A DNA stretch of 10,566 nucleotides from JBFKOL01 sp041628815. Its GTDB lineage: Bacteria; Bacteroidota; Bacteroidia; Chitinophagales; Saprospiraceae. Every line of letters begins with the position of its first letter. Position 1 is the first letter of the stretch. A model generated the notes under the pieces. The model saw only the letters and a list, made by a program, of their open reading frames with translations. It did no database searches and was not told the DNA's origin. The position numbers were made by a program, and so were the translations under genes. The stretch covers positions 1 through 10,566 of the forward strand of contig JBFKOL010000130.1 of assembly GCA_041628815.1 (NCBI GenBank). Reading direction: 5' to 3'. Positions 1 through 5,759 of the stretch are shown here, piece after piece.

Positions 1-904
1 CCAGTTGGTTTTTCCAGTACTGCTGCCATTTGGAGAGCGTATGCTTTTCTAACAGATGATGGGCTTTGATGATCATCAAGGCTGCGGGAGCCTCGAATCC
101 TACGCGCCCTTTGATACCTATGATGGTGTCTCCTACGTGTGTATCCCGTCCAATGGCATAAGCATGTCCAATTTCGTTCAGGGTGCGAATCAGGTCGACC
201 GGGTGCGCATAGGGCTTGTTATTCAAAGCAACAGGAAGACCCTCCTCGAAGGTTATGGAAAGCTCAGACGGCTTAGTTTTCGTGCAGTTGTTGGGCCATG
301 CTTCTTCGGGAAGAGGCAGGTGTGAGCTGAGTGTCTCCGCCCCGCCGACACTTGTACCCCAAAGTCCCTGGTTGATGCTATAGGCTCCTTTGTGTTCTGT
401 CCATTCGAACCCTTTTGATCGGAGAAAACTGATCTCCTCGTCGCGAGAAAGCGATTGATCTCTAATAGGGGTAATAATGTGCACATCGTTGCCCAGCATT
501 TCGAAGACCAGGTCAAACCGCACCTGGTCATTACCTGCACCGGTGCTGCCATGGGCGACGTAATTCGCATTCAGTTCCTGGACGTGTTTCAGCACTTCTA
601 TGGCCTGGAAGACTCTTTCAGAACTTACGCTAAGCGGGTAGGTTTGGTTTCTCAGGACATTTCCATAGATGAGAAATCGAAGGCACTTTTCGAAATAGTC
701 GTTTTCGTTGTTTACACTCTTGAAAGAGGTGGCGCCCAGCGACATAGCCTTCTTTTCAAGGGATTGTACCTCCTCTTTGGTGAAACCACCGGTATTTACA
801 TGCAGGGCATGAACATGAAATCCATTTTCTTTGAGATAGACGATACAGTACGAGGTATCCAGACCACCGCTGTATGCAAGGACGATATCTTTTTTTGCAT
901 TCAT
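1..904 (-). CDS. argG: Argininosuccinate synthase (3' end beyond window)
   Basis: Argininosuccinate synthase ligates citrulline and aspartate with ATP, the penultimate step of arginine synthesis in the cytoplasm. I translated 301 residues on the minus strand from the ATG at 904-902 with no stop. The family is usually about 395-400 residues, so roughly the last quarter lies outside the window. The ATP pyrophosphatase loop AYSGGLDTS is at residues 10-18, the HGSTGAGNDQVRF block at about 118-130, and a THVGDTIIGIKGRVGFEAPA segment towards the right end of the visible part. The start follows the stop of the upstream acetyltransferase gene by a single base (TGA-c-ATG), so the two are almost certainly co-transcribed and translationally coupled. 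No strong ribosome site is present, only a GGAAAAA stretch. The overlapping plus-strand frames are shadows. Family assignment is secure. Confidence 0.97.
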   Translation of the reverse strand, partial: MNAKKDIVLAYSGGLDTSYCIVYLKENGFHVHALHVNTGGFTKEEVQSLEKKAMSLGATSFKSVNNENDYFEKCLRFLIYGNVLRNQTYPLSVSSERVFQAIEVLKHVQELNANYVAHGSTGAGNDQVRFDLVFEMLGNDVHIITPIRDQSLSRDEEISFLRSKGFEWTEHKGAYSINQGLWGTSVGGAETLSSHLPLPEEAWPNNCTKTKPSELSITFEEGLPVALNNKPYAHPVDLIRTLNEIGHAYAIGRDTHVGDTIIGIKGRVGFEAPAALMIIKAHHLLEKHTLSKWQQYWKNQL

Positions 905-905
905 G

Positions 906-1499
906 TCACGGTTTTTTTCCAGGTGAGTCCACGATCATTGGGCCAAGATCGAGTTTCATTTTTTCGTTTTTAGAAGGTGCTAGCATAGCTGTGCAGAGGC
1001 ACAACTTTTTATTGTTGCGCAGCAGTATGTCGTAATTTCTGCAACTGCTGCAACCTTTCCAAAACTCATCATCGGTTGTCAATTTGGAAAAGGATACCGG
1101 TATATAGCCGAGGTCGCTGTTGATTTTCATTACGACATCACTGGTGGTTATGCCAAACACCCGTGCATCCGGGTATTTGTCGCGAGCCATCTGAAAAGCA
1201 CTCTTCTTAATCGCTGTCGCCAGTCCGCGTCCACGGAATCTGGGTCTTACGATCAGCCCTGAATTAGAGACGTATTCTTCACCGCTGAAGGTTTCAATAT
1301 AACAGAATCCAGCTAGTTCATCCCCTACAAATGCTATGATGGCGTTGCCTCGTTTGATTTTCTCATCGAGGTATTCCGGTGTCCTGACGGCTATGCCGGT
1401 TCCTCTTTCTTTCGAAGAAAGCGCATACCAGTTTGAGATGTCCGACGAATACTGGCAGTCTGCGTACTCCGCGGCTCTTATTACTAAAGTGGGGTCCAT
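906..1499 (-). CDS. GNAT acetyltransferase, arginine-cluster type
   Basis: This 197-residue protein is a GNAT-fold acyl-CoA-dependent N-acyltransferase. The acetyl-CoA motif A is visible as R87-x-x-G90-x-G92 (RFRGRG), after the strand GLIVRP and before the helix LATAIKKSAF. Strand/loop segments AIIAFVGDELAGFCYIE (53-69) and ARVFGITTSDVVMKINSDLGY (112-132) fit the rest of the fold. Past the fold is a cysteine-rich segment with C150-x-x-C153 and C167-x-C169, then a charged tail of about 25 residues. It is the first gene before argG with a 1-base gap. In Bacteroidota a GNAT gene next to argG is common, and in this phylum the classical N-acetylglutamate synthase is often missing. I infer that it may make N-acetyl- or N-succinylglutamate, the first intermediate of the pathway, but the sequence does not prove the substrate. 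Confidence 0.85.
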   Translation of the reverse strand: MDPTLVIRAAEYADCQYSSDISNWYALSSKERGTGIAVRTPEYLDEKIKRGNAIIAFVGDELAGFCYIETFSGEEYVSNSGLIVRPRFRGRGLATAIKKSAFQMARDKYPDARVFGITTSDVVMKINSDLGYIPVSFSKLTTDDEFWKGCSSCRNYDILLRNNKKLCLCTAMLAPSKNEKMKLDLGPMIVDSPGKKP

Positions 1500-1577
1500 A
1501 AGGATTTTGCGTTTGAAAAGGTTGTTGTATTGAGATCATTAATCGGGGAAACTACCCCATGGAGGGAAAATATATTA

Positions 1578-1622
1578 TCAGGCCCGGTGGGCCCTGAAAG
1601 TCATTTGCCTTCTCGAGGCAAA
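1578..1622 (-). promoter_or_regulatory. Hairpin leader of the GNAT-argG operon, possible attenuator
   Basis: The 348-base gap 1500-1847 lies upstream of the arginine pair. Read on the minus strand it holds two adjacent hairpins. The first is a perfect 7-bp stem (1616-1622 with 1604-1610, loop of 5). The second is a GC-rich 7-bp stem with one bulged base (1589-1596 with 1579-1585, loop of 3), followed by an A/T-rich run. Inside the second hairpin lies a nine-codon reading frame (1604-1578), ATG to TGA, encoding MTFRAHRA with two arginine codons (AGG, CGG) and preceded by an AGAAGG sequence 3 bases upstream of its ATG. A third short stem (GGGG with CCCC) follows at about 1545-1558. This layout resembles an attenuator, but none of it is a known family. 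The rest of the gap shows no gene. Confidence 0.35.
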
Positions 1623-1660
1623 AGGAAGAATGTGGTATGTAATGGATGAAAACACGAAGT

Positions 1661-1689
1661 CGAAGTTATAAAAAAAACCGTATTAGCAA
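1661..1689 (-). promoter_or_regulatory. Possible promoter for GNAT-argG
   Basis: On the minus strand TAACTTCG (1668-1661) matches the Bacteroidota -7 consensus TAnnTTTG in all but one position. A TTG lies 18 bases upstream (1689-1687), with a run of eight T between them. Transcription would start near 1655, giving a leader of about 155 nt that contains the hairpins at 1579-1622. One mismatch and the short -33 element make this tentative. Confidence 0.28.
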
Positions 1690-1839
1690 TGATCCTGATA
1701 AATTCATATCAATTGTGGTGCTTGTTGTGGTTTGGCCGGTAACCAATTGAGCATCCTGAGAATACGGCTTGCATGGGTACTGACCTGGATCTAAAAGAGC
1801 TTCAATAGCGCTTTTATTGGACAGGGCATTTCATTCTTT

Positions 1840-1858
1840 GGGCAAAACTATATTGCCC
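1840..1858 (-). terminator. Weak hairpin at the patatin gene stop codon
   Basis: GGGCAA and TTGCCC (1840-1845 and 1853-1858) form a 6-bp stem with a 7-base loop that contains the TAG stop of the patatin gene. There is no T-run after it on the minus strand, so it is at best a weak or Rho-assisted terminator or an mRNA 3' stabiliser. Confidence 0.22.
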
Positions 1859-2747
1859 CATTCTTTGCCAGCGTTGCGGCGTATTCATAACCTTCCTCCC
1901 ACCAGGCGCTCATCTGCTCGGGATAAAACAAGAACGACTGTTCTGTCAGCACCCTTGGGGTGAATATGAAGTTGACATGGACCGCGCTGTCGTACACACT
2001 TTGCAGGTGACCGATGTATACATCGTGTCTTCCAATGCGCTGATGCATGAACTCCATGGCTCTGAGGAGAAGGTCAAAGGCGTTGTTGGTTTTTCTTCTT
2101 TCGGGTATTGAATACCTTGGAGTCAGGACGATCACATCCACCTCTGTGGCACCGGCATTGATGGCTTCTTCGACAGGGACAAGGCTGCCAAAACCACCGT
2201 CGGCATATTCATAGCCATTTTTTTCTACTATACCCATGAAAGGAACAAAGCTGGTTGAAATCCACATCCATTCAGTGAAATCGCTGTAGGTACAGTCCTT
2301 GGCATATTTGTATTCGACGATGTTTAAAGAGAGGTTAGAAACGGATACAATCACCTTTTTATCGGTTTTGAGGAGAATGTCAAACTCTTCTGGAGAGACC
2401 GTGTTGCGTATGGTTTTCAAAAGATTTTGATGGTCACCGAATGTTCTTTTCCCTCGCATAAACATTTTGAGGATATTGCGGTGATTGATCTTGGTATAAA
2501 TCTTTCCATGTTCATCCTTTTTGATGATAAAAGGACAAACATTGTATATATCTTCCTGGCTAACATGCGTGTATGCATGACGTATCTTGTCGATATGACC
2601 AATGGCCAACTGTGGGACGAGAAGGCTGCCAGTGGAGGTGCCGATGAGAATGTCGTATTTTCTGCCCATCCCTTCAATGAGGTATTGAGCTACACCTCCA
2701 CCGAAGGCTCCTTTGCTTCCTCCACCCGATATGACCAAGGCTCTCAT
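1848..2747 (-). CDS. Patatin-like phospholipase
   Basis: This 299-residue protein carries the complete patatin-type Ser-Asp catalytic dyad. The oxyanion loop GGGSKGAFGGG is at residues 8-18, the nucleophile elbow GTSTG at 36-40 with Ser38, and the catalytic aspartate in DGG at 183-185, followed by the typical GSLVPVEEAINAGA. Such enzymes hydrolyse acyl esters of phospholipids or related lipids; the natural substrate cannot be read from sequence. There is no signal peptide: the patatin motif starts at residue 8, so the protein is probably cytoplasmic or peripherally membrane-bound rather than a type V secreted patatin. The start at 2747-2745 is fixed by the closeness of the glycine-rich loop. 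No Shine-Dalgarno is seen. It stands alone, transcribed divergently from the putative small RNA at 2952-3033. Confidence 0.93.
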   Translation of the reverse strand: MRALVISGGGSKGAFGGGVAQYLIEGMGRKYDILIGTSTGSLLVPQLAIGHIDKIRHAYTHVSQEDIYNVCPFIIKKDEHGKIYTKINHRNILKMFMRGKRTFGDHQNLLKTIRNTVSPEEFDILLKTDKKVIVSVSNLSLNIVEYKYAKDCTYSDFTEWMWISTSFVPFMGIVEKNGYEYADGGFGSLVPVEEAINAGATEVDVIVLTPRYSIPERRKTNNAFDLLLRAMEFMHQRIGRHDVYIGHLQSVYDSAVHVNFIFTPRVLTEQSFLFYPEQMSAWWEEGYEYAATLAKNGAI

Positions 2748-2914
2748 AATTTCAGTACTTCAGAAAGACTTGAATTGTAATATAGCCTATTGAATCCGAT
2801 TTATTCGACCCTTCGATCCCAAGTGGTCCTCAAAGGCAAAATTTAATCGGCCAACATTCATTATATTAATTATTTTAATAATATATGTTCAAATTGAAAA
2901 AAGTGTTTCAAATC

Positions 2915-2946
2915 TTGTGCATAAGTAAACAATTCATGTATTTTTG
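2915..2946 (+). promoter_or_regulatory. Bacteroidota-type promoter, plus strand
   Basis: TATTTTTG at 2939-2946 is an exact match to the -7 consensus TAnnTTTG used by the primary sigma factor of Bacteroidota. A TTG at 2915-2917 sits 21 bases upstream, in the expected range for the -33 element, and the region before it is very A/T rich. No plus-strand gene follows. The next signal on this strand is the strong terminator at 3001-3033, which together delimit a short transcript. Confidence 0.42.
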
Positions 2947-2951
2947 GCACT

Positions 2952-3033
2952 GAGAGTTCACTCATTCATACCCTTGTAAACGCCTTTGAATGTGTGTTTT
3001 CCGGATACCTGCTCAAGGTATCCGGTTTTTTTT
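2952..3033 (+). ncRNA. Candidate small RNA of about 80 nt
   Basis: Between a plus-strand promoter match (2915-2946) and a plus-strand intrinsic terminator lies a short stretch with no usable reading frame. It can fold into two consecutive hairpins. The first pairs 2959-2968 with 2987-2996 (three bp, one T-T mismatch, six bp) around an 18-base loop (2969-2986). The second is the terminator stem itself. The order promoter, hairpin with large loop, terminator hairpin, T-run is that of a stand-alone bacterial sRNA, with the 18-base loop as a possible seed. It ends 7 bases from the stop codon of the convergent alr gene, so alr read-through transcripts would be antisense to it. The start is an estimate from the promoter. 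I recognise no Rfam family. Confidence 0.4.
3001..3033 (+). terminator. Intrinsic terminator, plus-strand orientation
   Basis: A perfect 10-bp stem (3001-3010 with 3016-3025) with a 5-base loop is followed directly by eight T (3026-3033). This is a textbook intrinsic terminator for plus-strand transcription. On the minus strand the run becomes A8 before the stem and there is no U-run after it, so it does not look like a normal terminator for alr, which ends just beside it. Confidence 0.85.
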
Positions 3034-3040
3034 GTCCAAA

Positions 3041-4180
3041 TCAATACTGGTATATTCTGGGAACCCTTGTATTGATGTTGGTGAGAATTTCATAGGGTAT
3101 GGTGCCTGCCCATTCTGCAAGATCAGCCACCGTGATGATGGCATTGTTCTGTCTCCCGATAAGCACGACTTCCTCACCGTTATAGGCTTCATCCCACCCG
3201 ATGTTGACCATCATCTGATCCATACAGATATTGCCAACTACGGGGTACTTTTTTCCTCTTATCAGGACCTGGCATTTATTGCTCATAGACCTGAAATAAC
3301 CGTCGCCGTATCCGACTGGAAGGGTAACAATGCGTGTCATACGGGCGCTGACCCAGGTGCCATCATAGCTTACTGGCTGGTTTTTTTCAATGACCTTGAA
3401 AAATACGACCCTGGTCTTCCAGGTCAGCGCAGGGGAAACCACGATTTTGTCGCGCCAATGCTCGTTGGGGTAAATGCCATAGAGCAGCAATCCCGGACGT
3501 ACCATGTCTCCTATAACGCGGTCTTCTTGGAGCATGGATCCCGAGTTGCCCATATGAACAAGGGGTCTGGGTAGATCCCGGTCATCGTAATATTTCAATA
3601 CCTCTTCAAATCTCTCATTCTGAAGGCGTGTGAAATGGGCGTCATTGTCGTCGCCCCTGGCGTAATGGCTGAAAATGCCTTCTATCGTGCAGTATTTGCA
3701 CGTGATAGATGCCTCGATCAGCTTGTGAGCATTGTAGTGGTGTATGCCTATGCGCTCCATGCCCGTATCTATCTTTAGGTGGACTTTGGCTTTTTGATTC
3801 ATAGACTGGGCGCACAACTCGATCTGGTGAAGTTTGTCAATGGATGAAGCAGTGATCGTGAGGTCATTAGCAATAAATGCAGGTATTTGCTCCCCTACGA
3901 CCCCACCCATGACCAGTATAGGTGTACGGATTCCCTGTTCCCTTAGCATGAGGCCTTCCTCAAGATAAGCGACGCCGAAATACGGTACACCTATGTCGCT
4001 GAGATGCCGGGCCACCTCGATCAGGCCGTGTCCGTAGGCGTTTGCTTTGAGGATGGCCATAACCATTTTGTTTCCTACATACTTCCGGATGGCAAAATAA
4101 TTCTGACCAATTGCAGATAGGTTCACTTCGACTTGTGTGGGACGAAAGGATTTTGTGGTAACCACGGGAGCATGGATCAT
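3041..4180 (-). CDS. alr: Alanine racemase
   Basis: Alanine racemase is a PLP enzyme that interconverts L- and D-alanine to supply D-Ala for peptidoglycan. The 379-residue length is normal for the stand-alone enzyme; many Bacteroidota instead carry Alr fused to MurF. The PLP lysine is K45 in MAILKANAYGHG (41-52). The KIDTGMERIG segment with R143 is at 136-145, HMGNSGS at 209-215, and MVRPGLLLYGIYP at 226-238. The catalytic tyrosine is Y272 in VSYDGTW, followed by LPVGYGDGY (287-295) and the late VGNICMDQMMV block. All key residues are present. The start at 4180 gives a short N-terminal lead before the conserved VEVNLSAIGQN. No Shine-Dalgarno is visible. The gene is monocistronic: its upstream side faces the divergent DUF559 unit and its 3' end meets a plus-strand terminator. 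Confidence 0.96.
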   Translation of the reverse strand: MIHAPVVTTKSFRPTQVEVNLSAIGQNYFAIRKYVGNKMVMAILKANAYGHGLIEVARHLSDIGVPYFGVAYLEEGLMLREQGIRTPILVMGGVVGEQIPAFIANDLTITASSIDKLHQIELCAQSMNQKAKVHLKIDTGMERIGIHHYNAHKLIEASITCKYCTIEGIFSHYARGDDNDAHFTRLQNERFEEVLKYYDDRDLPRPLVHMGNSGSMLQEDRVIGDMVRPGLLLYGIYPNEHWRDKIVVSPALTWKTRVVFFKVIEKNQPVSYDGTWVSARMTRIVTLPVGYGDGYFRSMSNKCQVLIRGKKYPVVGNICMDQMMVNIGWDEAYNGEEVVLIGRQNNAIITVADLAEWAGTIPYEILTNINTRVPRIYQY

Positions 4181-4234
4181 TAGATAAAATTAGGGAGAAT
4201 AGATGAATGAGATGAGGGGTTAAAAGAAGGGTGT

Positions 4235-4307
4235 AGGTTCAAGACTTTACGAGCTTCGACGCTCGAACCCGTCATGTGTCTCGAACCTGATCCCCATTGA
4301 AAGGGGA
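4235..4307 (-). promoter_or_regulatory. Structured 5' leader RNA upstream of alr
   Basis: Two adjacent hairpins lie 55-127 bases before the alr start. The distal one pairs 4303-4307 with 4291-4295 (UCCCC/GGGGA, loop 7). The proximal one is an 11-bp outer stem, 4278-4288 with 4235-4245, enclosing a 5-bp inner stem (4261-4265 with 4250-4254). A competing inner stem (4263-4267 with 4255-4259) is also possible. In the outer stem one position is a G-U pair in minus-strand RNA but an A-C mismatch in plus-strand RNA, so the structure favours being part of the alr transcript. Alternatively the element is a dispersed palindromic repeat. It matches no riboswitch I recognise. Confidence 0.35.
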
Positions 4308-4578
4308 AGGTATTTGTTCCCATAAAATGGTGTGAAGGTTACGAAATAATCTTTGTTCATCAACATCCGTATATTACAAATCAGTATGAATGAGAAACAA
4401 GGTTTAATTGCTAAAAATATCACTTAATCATTTATAGTCATTTGATTTTCAGATTCGTATCCGAAGATCAAACCCTCACAAGTTAAATTTTCCCACTTGA
4501 GGGGGTTAGGGGGTGGAATAATTTCTTATGGAAATCGCAGGTCCGCATAATAACTAACATTACAATAAAAGACTTCAA
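4308..4578. other. Intergenic region before the DUF559 gene
   Basis: This stretch shows no gene. It is A/T rich and contains the left inverted repeat (4492-4518). A nested hairpin lies just left of the repeat: TTTGAT (4441-4446) with ATCAAA (4467-4472), enclosing TTCG with CGAA (4454-4457 and 4462-4465). I saw no convincing TAnnTTTG promoter for either alr or the DUF559 gene. Confidence 0.5.
4492..4518 (+). repeat. Left 27-bp inverted repeat
   Basis: It reads CCCACTTGA, five G, TTA, five G, then TGGAA. It is the inverse of 4946-4972 with mismatches at only three positions (repeat positions 4, 15 and 16). It lies 60 bases before the DUF559 start codon. Confidence 0.8.
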
Positions 4579-4989
4579 ATGTTGGCAAAGAAGAATAAAC
4601 GCCATATGACAAAGTCTGCAGCCTGTATGTGGAAGTATCTATTGGGAAATAAGCAAATGTTGGGATATCAATTTAGGAGAGAGCGCCCCATATTGAACTA
4701 TATAGCTGACTTTGTCTGTCTCGAATTATTACTCGTGATTGAAGTGGACGGCTGGACTCATGACGATGAAGACAAATACATTCACGACAACAAAAGAGAC
4801 GAGGAATTGAAGGCAATTGGATTTACGACATTAAGATTTAGCTCGTGGATGGTATTGAACAGAATGGCAGATGTATCGATCATTATTCGGGAATGGATAG
4901 AACAAAATGCTGTTACTGCACCGAAAGGGAAGAGAAAGCGAAAGGTTCCACCCCCTGCCCCCCTCAAGGGGGACAAGTTGATTGGCTAA
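4579..4989 (+). CDS. DUF559 endonuclease-like protein (Vsr/PD-(D/E)XK fold)
   Basis: This 136-residue protein belongs to the DUF559 family, small proteins related to very-short-patch-repair and PD-(D/E)XK nucleases. The family core is present in order: a basic helix with LLGNKQMLGYQFRRERP (21-37), YIADFVC with D44, the E-x-D strand LVIEVDGWTH (52-61, with E55, D57, H61), then DNKRDEELKAIGFTTLRF (70-87). A basic stretch KGKRKRK (116-122) precedes a tail, residues 123-131, that is read from the right inverted repeat and is probably not part of the fold. The start at 4579 gives the usual N-terminus; an internal Met10 is an alternative. Its stop (TAA, 4987-4989) overlaps the nitrilase stop on the other strand. 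It looks richer in A/T than its neighbours. The biological role of the family is unknown. Confidence 0.88.
   Translation: MLAKKNKRHMTKSAACMWKYLLGNKQMLGYQFRRERPILNYIADFVCLELLLVIEVDGWTHDDEDKYIHDNKRDEELKAIGFTTLRFSSWMVLNRMADVSIIIREWIEQNAVTAPKGKRKRKVPPPAPLKGDKLIG
4946..4972 (-). repeat. Right 27-bp inverted repeat
   Basis: Inverse copy of 4492-4518 (24/27). It overlaps the 3' coding end of the DUF559 gene, supplying residues 123-131. It also contains a hairpin of C5 and G5 around TCAA (4959-4972), which lies 14 bases past the nitrilase stop and could slow or end transcription of that operon, although no U-run follows. Confidence 0.8.
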
Positions 4990-5759
4990 ATAATCTTGAA
5001 TTTATCCCGGTCTGCGAGGAAGGGCAGCTTCTTTCGCGTTTTTTCAAGTTCGTTGCGGGAAAGAACCACTTGAAACAGGCCTTCTTGATCTTTTGCATCG
5101 AGTAAAAGTCCACCGGCACCATCGTAGACCCTGCTGCTTCCGCAATAGGGGTACCCATTGCCGTCGGATCCAATTCTGTTAATACCTGCCACAAAGGCCT
5201 GATTTTCGATTGCGCGCGCACATAAAAGCGTATTCCATGCCTCTATGCGCATCTTTGGCCAATTGGCGGTGTAGATGTAAAGGTCTATATCCTCGGTGTT
5301 TCTCGACCAGACCGGGAACCGGAGATCATAGCATATCATCGGACAGATACGCCATCCTTTGAGGTCAGTAACCAGCCTTAGTTTACCGGCAGTGTAGACC
5401 TTGTGTTCTCCTGCCATCGAGAACAGGTGACGCTTGTCATAGTGCATCAAAGTTCCGTGGGGCTCAGCCCAGAGGAGGCGATTGTAGAACTGGTTGTTTT
5501 CCCGGATAATAATGCTTCCCGTAAGGACTGTACCCAGGTTTTGGGACCACTTTTTTAACCAAGCGACAGTCTCTCCCTGCATATCTTCGAACAGTTCTCC
5601 AGGGTTCATGCTGAATCCCGTTGAAAACATTTCGGGCAAGACGATGACATCCGGGATATCTCTCAACCTTTGCAGATGATTTTCGAACATAAGGAGATTT
5701 GCCTTGCGGTCCTCCCAAAACAGGGATGTCTGTATAAATGCCAATGCGATGTCACTCAT
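4986..5759 (-). CDS. Nitrilase-superfamily omega-amidase, YafV/Nit2 type
   Basis: The product (257 residues) is a carbon-nitrogen hydrolase whose Glu-Lys-Cys triad is visible as E43 (VLPEMF), K109 (HYDKRHLF) and C143 (MICYDLRFPVWSRN). The CYDLRFPVWSRN block, YTANWP, LLCARAIENQAFVAGINRIGSDGNG and the length match the YafV/omega-amidase branch, which deaminates 2-oxoglutaramate (and 2-oxosuccinamate) to the oxoacid and ammonia in the cytoplasm. This disposes of the product of glutamine transamination. Its ATG overlaps the sulfatase stop by 8 bases (sulfatase TGA at 5754-5752), making it the last gene of the kor operon. The product 2-oxoglutarate could be a substrate of the KorAB enzyme encoded upstream; that link is inferred. 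The start is supported by SDIALAFIQTSLFWED, the usual N-terminus. Confidence 0.93.
   Translation of the reverse strand: MSDIALAFIQTSLFWEDRKANLLMFENHLQRLRDIPDVIVLPEMFSTGFSMNPGELFEDMQGETVAWLKKWSQNLGTVLTGSIIIRENNQFYNRLLWAEPHGTLMHYDKRHLFSMAGEHKVYTAGKLRLVTDLKGWRICPMICYDLRFPVWSRNTEDIDLYIYTANWPKMRIEAWNTLLCARAIENQAFVAGINRIGSDGNGYPYCGSSRVYDGAGGLLLDAKDQEGLFQVVLSRNELEKTRKKLPFLADRDKFKII

Larger units (their letters stand above)
4492..4972 (+). mobile_element. Inverted-repeat unit carrying a DUF559 gene
   Basis: A 481-bp unit is bounded by two 27-bp G/C-tract sequences in inverted orientation, 24 of 27 positions identical without gaps. It contains one gene, the DUF559 endonuclease-like gene. The only plus-strand gene of the window is thus wedged between alr and the 3' end of the kor-to-amidase operon, with its stop overlapping the nitrilase stop. 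The G5-N3-G5 repeat resembles REP/MITE-like palindromic repeats more than an insertion sequence. No transposase is present and no clear target duplication is visible: an ACAAGTT occurs outside both ends, but at unequal distances. Mobility is inferred, not shown. Confidence 0.42.

Noticed and set aside
455..973. Plus-strand 172-residue frame
   Set aside because: It lies antisense over argG and the end of the GNAT gene, both of which have clear motifs; its translation resembles no family.
1710..1749. Two CAATTG palindromes 28 bases apart as an operator pair
   Set aside because: Six-base palindromes of this kind are common, and they lie upstream of the proposed promoter with no further symmetry.
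1709..1775. 21-codon minus-strand frame upstream of the arginine leader (MQAVFSGCSIGYRP...)
   Set aside because: It precedes the putative promoter, has no ribosome site and no recognisable features.
2990..3574. Plus-strand 194-residue frame
   Set aside because: Antisense shadow of alr; its beginning also runs through the terminator hairpin.
4235..4290. tRNA-like pieces: GGTTCGAG occurs twice on the minus strand, resembling a T-arm
   Set aside because: No acceptor stem, D-arm or anticodon arm can be assembled around either copy; better explained as a palindromic stem.
4386..4427. 13-codon plus-strand frame (MNEKQGLIAKNIT) in the gap before DUF559
   Set aside because: No ribosome site, no promoter match and no associated structure; expected by chance in A/T-rich DNA.
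4492..4518. G-quadruplex in the G5-TTA-G5 repeat
   Set aside because: Only two G-runs are present in each repeat copy, too few for an intramolecular quadruplex.
4479..4979. ACAAGTT on both sides of the DUF559 unit as a target-site duplication
   Set aside because: The left copy is separated from the repeat by several bases while the right one abuts it; a 7-base match at unequal distances is weak.
4845..5105. Plus-strand frame overlapping DUF559 and nitrilase
   Set aside because: Out of frame with both real genes and made partly of the repeat.
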